64,000 nucleotides of DNA, taken from Polytrichum commune (taxonomy: Eukaryota > Streptophyta > Polytrichopsida > Polytrichales > Polytrichaceae). Below are positions 58,240 to 64,000 of the stretch, piece after piece (within the stretch, counting starts at the first letter, position 1; each line of letters opens with the position of its first letter). The translations under genes and the position numbers were made by a program. Below the pieces are notes generated by a model. It saw only the letters and a program-made list of their open reading frames with translations. It was not told where the DNA came from and made no database searches. The DNA lies in contig OX485808.1 of the NCBI GenBank assembly GCA_950295325.1, forward strand, positions 5,396,501 to 5,460,500, given 5' to 3'.

Positions 58240-60930
58240 AGTTTTTTGTTACAAACAAACCCAGGGAAACACTCATGAAAGACTTAAAAGATGACTTTTA
58301 CATCATCTAAGTGTCTCAAATAAAGTTTGTTAAAGAAAACACAAGGTTATTTCACTTCATTTTTTATTAGAACGGACAATTGGTTTACGGGTAAGGGATA
58401 AAAACATTAAAAACCTCTCCAATTCAGTACATGCAATTGTGACTCTCATTCACCTCACTCTAATTTCCAAGATAATTGTTTGGCAGTGAATTCATTTTAA
58501 TTGAAACAAGTGCGGTGCACAAGCATAGGCACAACCATAGTCAATGGTCTTGCATAAGTAACTCATTTTTGTCTCTCTACCGAAGTCAAGTGCGTTTCGG
58601 CATAGTCAATAGTCTTTCATTAATTAATTTCATTTAATGTAACTTGAAAAGGCAATGTGGTAATCCTTTTAGTATGATCAATTTTATTTTATTATATTCA
58701 ATCTTAATTATGTGGTCCAACAATAATTTCTTACTTGGCCTTGGCCAAGGTATTCATAAGTTCTTTCTTCAAGGCGATAAATCAAAACCACTTATGCGTG
58801 TTAACATATTCTCACCTAATTCATAAATTCATCTTGTTAATTTAAGGTTTCAATTCCCCACTTTTAGATCTTAAAACATTCATTTCATTTATCATTATTA
58901 TAAATAATGCTTAAGCAATTCAATTATGAAAGATGATGAAATTCCAAGTTAGACTTAATTCACTTAAAATTGCAATTAGTAATTAATACTTACCAACCAC
59001 ATAAGCGGCACATCTTTTTGTCTTCTCCGCATCCGGTTAACCTTTCGCAGTCAATAATCCCGACATGTTGACGTTTCATTTCCTATCAAAGGTTAATACA
59101 GGACAGTTTCTCCATTGACACTACAAATACCATAGTCTTGATCTTTGATCGATTGAATTATACTCTGGTATCCGGTGTTACGGCTCTCAATCTCTTTTCA
59201 CATATTACAACCACACCACTTTCTTCTTTCAAATTGATTTAAAGAATTGAATCTCATTTATGACATTTGGTTTGTTGGTGCACTCAGTTTTAGAGGCAAT
59301 TTAGGAAATATACGATTGTATCAATAGGCAGACTATAGCCTCTTAATTATGTCATGCAATCAGACCAATTTGTAACATGTTTAAACAATTTCATGTTATC
59401 ATTCAATTCAATTAAAGGTTTACATGTAAATCAACGACAAACTCACTCAAAGAATTACATTCAAATTTAATTGCATGAAAATTACCAACTTAATAATGTT
59501 GGGTACATTTATTGATAAAAAAAATCATATAATTTCAAAGTACATGAATTGCAGTTTCAATTATGCACTAATACGAGCCATACCATAGTCTTAATTAAAC
59601 ACCCTCGTTTTCAAACCGCCATACCCGATACTCAAATAAATTAATACTCAAAGACAATCAGTGCTCATAGATTATCAGTTCAATGCCATGACAATTTCAT
59701 TGGATTTACTTAATCCCTTCCAACCTCAGACTATCGACTTATTTGCAAAATTGGTAATTTATTATAGTATAAGGCTAAGTATGTTCAAGGCAATGATTGA
59801 CCTTGAATTAATACAAACATTAAGCAATTCAGATAATTAATGACGACTAACTACTGACAAATTACGCATACAGATTAACCTTAGGAATCACTCATGTTTA
59901 ACTTGCAAATTCACTCGCACTTAAAATGACTCTCCAAAAAGAAACAGAACCACATAGCTCCAATACATTCCCCGTGGAGATAGTTTAATAAAGTCACACG
60001 AAAGGGAATAGACTCCGCATATACGAATCACTCGCATATGCTATAATATATGCTTAACATTCAAGAATAGTTCAGAAAGTCATAATTTTAAAAGAAATTC
60101 AATAACATCCACCACATGCTCTCGGCCTCTCGCCTCTCGCCTATAAAAAGACTAGCCTCGCTCAACTTCTGAGAGAGTCTCTCTAATTTCTCCACCCTCC
60201 TGTAGCTCTAAGAGCCGGCCGAGTCTCTATAACTACCTCAGTTGCCAACAAACTATAGTCCTTACTAATAACTTTTATGATCTCATAAGATTATTGTCGT
60301 TTCCACTAGTCATTTTAGGCAATGTCTAGGTGAATAAAGACTTTGTTTCCATTTTTTTAAGAAATTAACTACAAAATTCAAATTTTACTACTACATTGTT
60401 ATTGAAAGATATGTTGATTGTGTTGGCCAGGTAAAAGACTATTATCAAACGATGTGATTAAGAATTTATGTGGTTGACCATCATGAAAGGATTACCGTAT
60501 CACCATTTCAAGTTATACTAAGTGGAATTAACCAGTGAAAGACTATTGACTATACCGAAATGTCGTTGGATTCAGTGCAGAGACAAAAATGGACTACTTA
60601 CCCAAGACCGTTCACTATGGTTGTGCCTATGCTTGTGCACTGCACTTGGTCCAATTAAAATAAACTCATTGCGAGATCATTGCATGAGAATTTAGAGTGA
60701 GGTGTGTGACCGTCACAAATATATCTACTGACTTTGAGAGTTTTTTAAACGTTTTTATCCCTTACCCGTAATCCAATTGTCAATCCAAACCCAAAATATA
60801 ATGAAATAACCTTATGTTTTTCTTGATGAAACTTATTTGAGACACCTAGATGATACACAAGTCACATTTTAAGTCTTCCTTGATTGTTTTCCTGGGTTTT
60901 GTTCCTAGTCAAAAAGTAGATTACAAGAAC
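58240..60930. repeat. Inverted LTR-like arms flanking an A+T-rich spacer
   Basis: About 520 bases at 58240-58760 match the reverse complement of about 60400-60930 with moderate divergence. Shared strings include GACTTAAAA, GTGTCTCAAATAA, AAGGTTATTTCA, TAACTTGAAA and GTAATCCTTT. The left copy abuts the primer-binding-like site. The spacer between them (58760-60400) has no recognised gene; it contains C/T-rich sequence near 60120-60200. It could be two LTR copies of opposite orientation or one LTR with internal inverted structure. Confidence 0.6.
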
Positions 60931-62370
60931 TTCTATTGAAATTGAACAACAATTGCAATGAGCCCACCAAAGAAAGCTAGTGAGCTCTCATTTTTTACGT
61001 GGATGTTCAGGGTTGATAACGTGGAAGGGGTTATTTTGAACGTGACCTGAAAATTTCAAGTCCATTGGTAAATGCCTGTGGGAATTGGAATGAGTAAGGA
61101 AAACAAGGGGGTATCCCACGGGCGTTCACCCCTAGGACTTGCATATCCCAATATGTAGCCTACGAATACATTGATTTTATGGGTTGTATCCTTACTTTGG
61201 AAATTATATATTTAAAAACTAGGAATTTAGTCCTAACATTCTATGCCCACGGGCGAATGCCCTTGGGACTTGAAGCAAGAGAGTTGGTTTACAATTTGCT
61301 TTGAGCAAGACAAAATTAGAATTGGTAACACTAAATATTATATTTAGTGTAGTTACTAGTTCATTCTCATATATGAACTAGTAACTACCGATTGGTTTAC
61401 AATATGTTTATAGGGCTAAAACTCTAAGCTACTGAATACCATTTTGAGGGTGCATTCTTTAAGATCACAGACACACACACACACACACACATTTAAAAGA
61501 AATGAAGTAGTTACAAATTTAAAATGTGATTCGCTAATTCCAGTATGTAACCTACAAATGCATGGATTTTATGGATAGTATCCATATTTTGGAAATAATA
61601 TATCTAAAACCTAGGAATTTAGTCCTGACCTTCCATACCCATGGGCGAACGCCCGTGGGACTTGAAGAAAGAGAATTGGTTTACAATTTGTATTGAGTAA
61701 GACAAATTAGAATTAGTGACACTAAATATCACACATGGACCAGTAACTACCAATTGGTTTACAATATGTTTGTAGGACTAAAACTCTATGCTAGTGAATG
61801 CCATTTTTAAGGTGTATTTTTAAGATCATATATATATATATATAAAGTAGTTCTAAATTTAAAATGAGATCAAACAAGACAAATGAATCCCAATATGTAA
61901 CTTACTCATAAGGGGATTTTAATTGGTGTCTCATGTATGTCTAGGTATAATTGTAGACCTACGAGGGCCATAGGCGAACACTTGTGGACCTTCTAGGTAT
62001 TTTATAGAATTTTGAGTCCCACAAGCGTTCGCCCGTGGGATTCAAAACCCTAGACATCACCATGGGTTTGTCCCACGGGCGGTCGCCCATGGCCCATAAC
62101 TTCTTTATGTTTCAACATAGTACAAATTTCTCTAGCATTACTTTAAAATAAATCTTAGTATATTCAACAAATTATAATAGACAGTGGGTGTTTCATTCAG
62201 GTACATAGACTTACCGCACTAATATTTTAGTTGATGAGAAATGACAAGAACTAACAACTCGTAAAGGTAGAACAACGTGACCTAAGTTTCTTGAAATATC
62301 ATGACATTTATTGAATTAAAGAATATATCAACATATCATGGGTACTAATATATGCATTTCTTTTCTACAG
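60930..62370. repeat. Tandem repeats carrying palindrome B
   Basis: Segments at about 61149-61490 and 61541-61850 are direct repeats with an offset of about 392 bases, and a partial third begins near 61885. Each carries palindrome B (consensus TCCCACGGGCG-NN-CGCCCGTGGGA). Copies are at 61114-61137, 61245-61269, 61637-61661, 61967-61990, 62017-62040 and 62071-62094, with centres such as TT, AA and GT and several decayed arms. A (CA)n run near 61464-61490 and a (TA)n run near 61830 occupy the same place in the unit. The array directly precedes the second ParB-like gene. Confidence 0.85.
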
Positions 62371-64000
62371 TGTTTGGAGGATCAACTAGAGTGGTGAATT
62401 GGGATATCGACGTTTTGGAAGAAGATGTGAAATGGTTTATGCAATACAATGTTTGGAGAGACAACGGTATTGTTATTATAAACCAAGACTAGAAATAACT
62501 CCACATAGAGGAAGTACATGAAAGCAAAACACGTATTGGATATTCAAGCAGATGGGAGACGAGCATTGATAATGTGCAAATCGGTAGAGTGGAAGAGGGA
62601 CTTCAAGGTTGTAGGATCTGTGAGGTTTTATTCCTATGAAATTATTAATGAAGAGTTAAATAATGAGGGAGAGAACATCCGCTCATTGAATGATAAATTC
62701 TTAACTTATTGTATTGTCTATTGTGAAACAAATGAATATACAAAGACTATGGAAGGGAGAGCAGTAATGATCGAGCAAGACTATAAATTTGCTAAGCGCT
62801 AGGTGAAGGTTATAGTGGAGGAGGCAAAGACAACAAGGATGGAAGCATCATCAAAGAAAAAACAAATATGAGATGGGAAGTCAAAGGTTAATTACAATAT
62901 CCGAGTGGAAACATAAAAAAAAAACGAGACATAATAATGACCTTAACATAACTATACATGACAATCCCGACGAGGATGTCGTTCCCAAGAAGGGAAAGAA
63001 AAAACACCTGATTCAAGTCATTTTCTAGAGGTCAAGAAGATTCCCAAGAAGTTGAAGCGTGGGCTCCCAGATAAATCCGTTGGAGACATGTTGATGGACA
63101 TAGAGCTTTTCAAGAATAAATACAATAGGGTGTGAGTTTTTGGTGAAAGAGTCTTTAGATATGTGAGTGTTTCAAATATAAAGCGTGGAGATGCAGGGTA
63201 TAATTGTCGACCCATATCCGAGGCGCATTTGAAAGAGGTGAAGACTTGGTTATTCAACTATGCCTTCATGCCGAAGAATTATCCCAACTTCCTTACAATT
63301 GTTTCTTTAGATAGAAGTAGAAAACCCGCCAGTTTTGAGGAAATTAAAGATAAATCATTTCATGTTGTCAATGGACAACTCACATTGGCAACATGTTTGA
63401 GGTATGTAAATGACCCCAACAACACTAAAGAGGTGAAGGAGTTTTTTTCCAAAATGATCATGTAATGTGTTCGGGGCTCCCGAATGTGAGGATGAATATT
63501 TTTTCCACCTTTATGGCATTCTTAATTTGGATAGTGCATATAGAAAGCATTTTCCATCATAGATGGAGTGCATTCAACACTCTAGAAAGACATGAATTAG
63601 AAGAGGAATGATGTCTCGAATTGCGCGTCAAAAGACAAGCAACTCATATGTTTTCAAGAAATAAAAGATATTTTCTAATTCTGGGTCCACTGAAAGCCTT
63701 GTTGCAGTGACATTCATGGGCGTATACCCGTGGAAAACTAACATCATATGTTTCAATGTTTTATATCGTAGTATTCACGATTCATTTTTGGACTTTAATT
63801 TCATAGGACTTCATGACGTGCATCATGTGGACCTATCATGTGGAGAATGAGGCCAATTTTATCATGGAACACGTCTTCCTAGCATTGAATGATGAACTAT
63901 AGATTAAGTGGGAGGGAATATTCATGGACTTTGAGATGAATGAATATATAGATGCAAAGACCTTTGGTCTCATGAAGGATACAAAGGATTATAAACCCAA
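62371..64000 (+). pseudogene. Second ParB-like family member, decayed, runs off the window
   Basis: After TTCTACAG (62370) a frame reads VVNWDIDVLEEDVKWFMQYN. A further frame at 62518-62802 matches the pattern of the first gene's N-terminus. From about 63045 to 63465 comes the ParB-like segment with RVFRYVSVSNIKRGDAGYN, CRPISEAHLKEVKTWLFNY, FLTIVSLD and FHVVNGQLTLATCLRYV (compare FWLIDGQHSVEAS in the first gene), then NDPNNTKEVKEFF (compare DDPNNQKEKLKVW). An intron ends TTTCATAG at 63806 and the next exon starts with Asp-Phe (63807), the same position and phase as the 3721 exon. It contains IKWEGIFMDFEMNEYIDAKT, like WARWKSVFEKHEMGDLIDPD. Stops and shifts are frequent and base composition is A+T-rich, so it is older or more decayed. 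The Gly-Gln core is kept but the Asp before it is Asn. Confidence 0.6.
63714..63734. repeat. Palindrome B copy in the conserved intron
   Basis: TCATGGGCG-TA-TACCCGTGGA lies about 70 bases upstream of the acceptor at 63806. It occupies the intron homologous to the palindrome A minisatellite intron (3287-3720) of the first gene. Confidence 0.75.

Overview
The window is nuclear DNA of a green plant lineage. Evidence: an LRR receptor-like kinase with plant-style 72-base LRR exons, many long GT/AG introns, hAT and LTR transposon remnants, and A+T-rich intergenic sequence. The long introns, giant-virus-like debris and repeat content would suit a bryophyte, a charophyte alga or a fern, but I cannot name the organism from sequence alone. 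There are no bacterial operons, and I recognised no rRNA, tRNA or CRISPR array.

Layout. (1) 0-9 kb: a G+C-rich multi-exon gene (1961 to about 8670), broken by at least three in-frame stops and two frameshifts. Its exons read in order as a novel N-terminus, a ParB-like domain, a beta-class amino-methyltransferase-like domain, an acidic/proline-rich linker and a plant-type NIF/FCP1-like HAD phosphatase. All inferred introns are phase 0, and the first four non-coding blocks carry copies of a 22-base palindrome (GTTTGGGTCG-NN-CGACCCAAAC). (2) 9-13.9 kb: repeat-rich, no convincing gene. (3) 13.9-52.0 kb: a giant inverted repeat. Arms at about 13,865-33,880 and 35,325-52,015 flank a 1.4-kb loop. 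Each arm holds one copy of the same LRR receptor kinase, transcribed outward. The right copy (39,542-50,471, +) has an open kinase with all catalytic motifs. The left copy (30,172-15,440, -) is broken by a hAT-type element in a kinase exon. Each arm also has its own later insertions, which shows that the palindrome is a real, aged duplication and not an assembly fold-back. (4) 52.3-55.5 kb: a very A+T-rich block with decayed ORFs, two of which resemble OTU-type peptidase domains. (5) 55.7-61 kb: decayed retrotransposon-like genes on the minus strand, a primer-binding-site-like boundary and inverted LTR-like arms. (6) 61-64 kb: tandem repeats carrying a second palindrome family (TCCCACGGGCG-NN-CGCCCGTGGGA), followed by a decayed A+T-rich relative of the ParB-like gene of region 1 that shares an intron position with it.

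The most unusual result is the parallel between regions 1 and 6. Two diverged members of one ParB-like gene family each sit among their own palindrome family. Both palindromes have the same architecture (10-11-base arms, variable NN centre flanked by CG), and both occur upstream in tandem arrays and again inside the same conserved intron. ParB proteins and DNA methyltransferases both recognise short DNA sites, so a co-evolving protein/site system, possibly a mobile or self-marking element, is a reasonable hypothesis. The sequence does not prove it.
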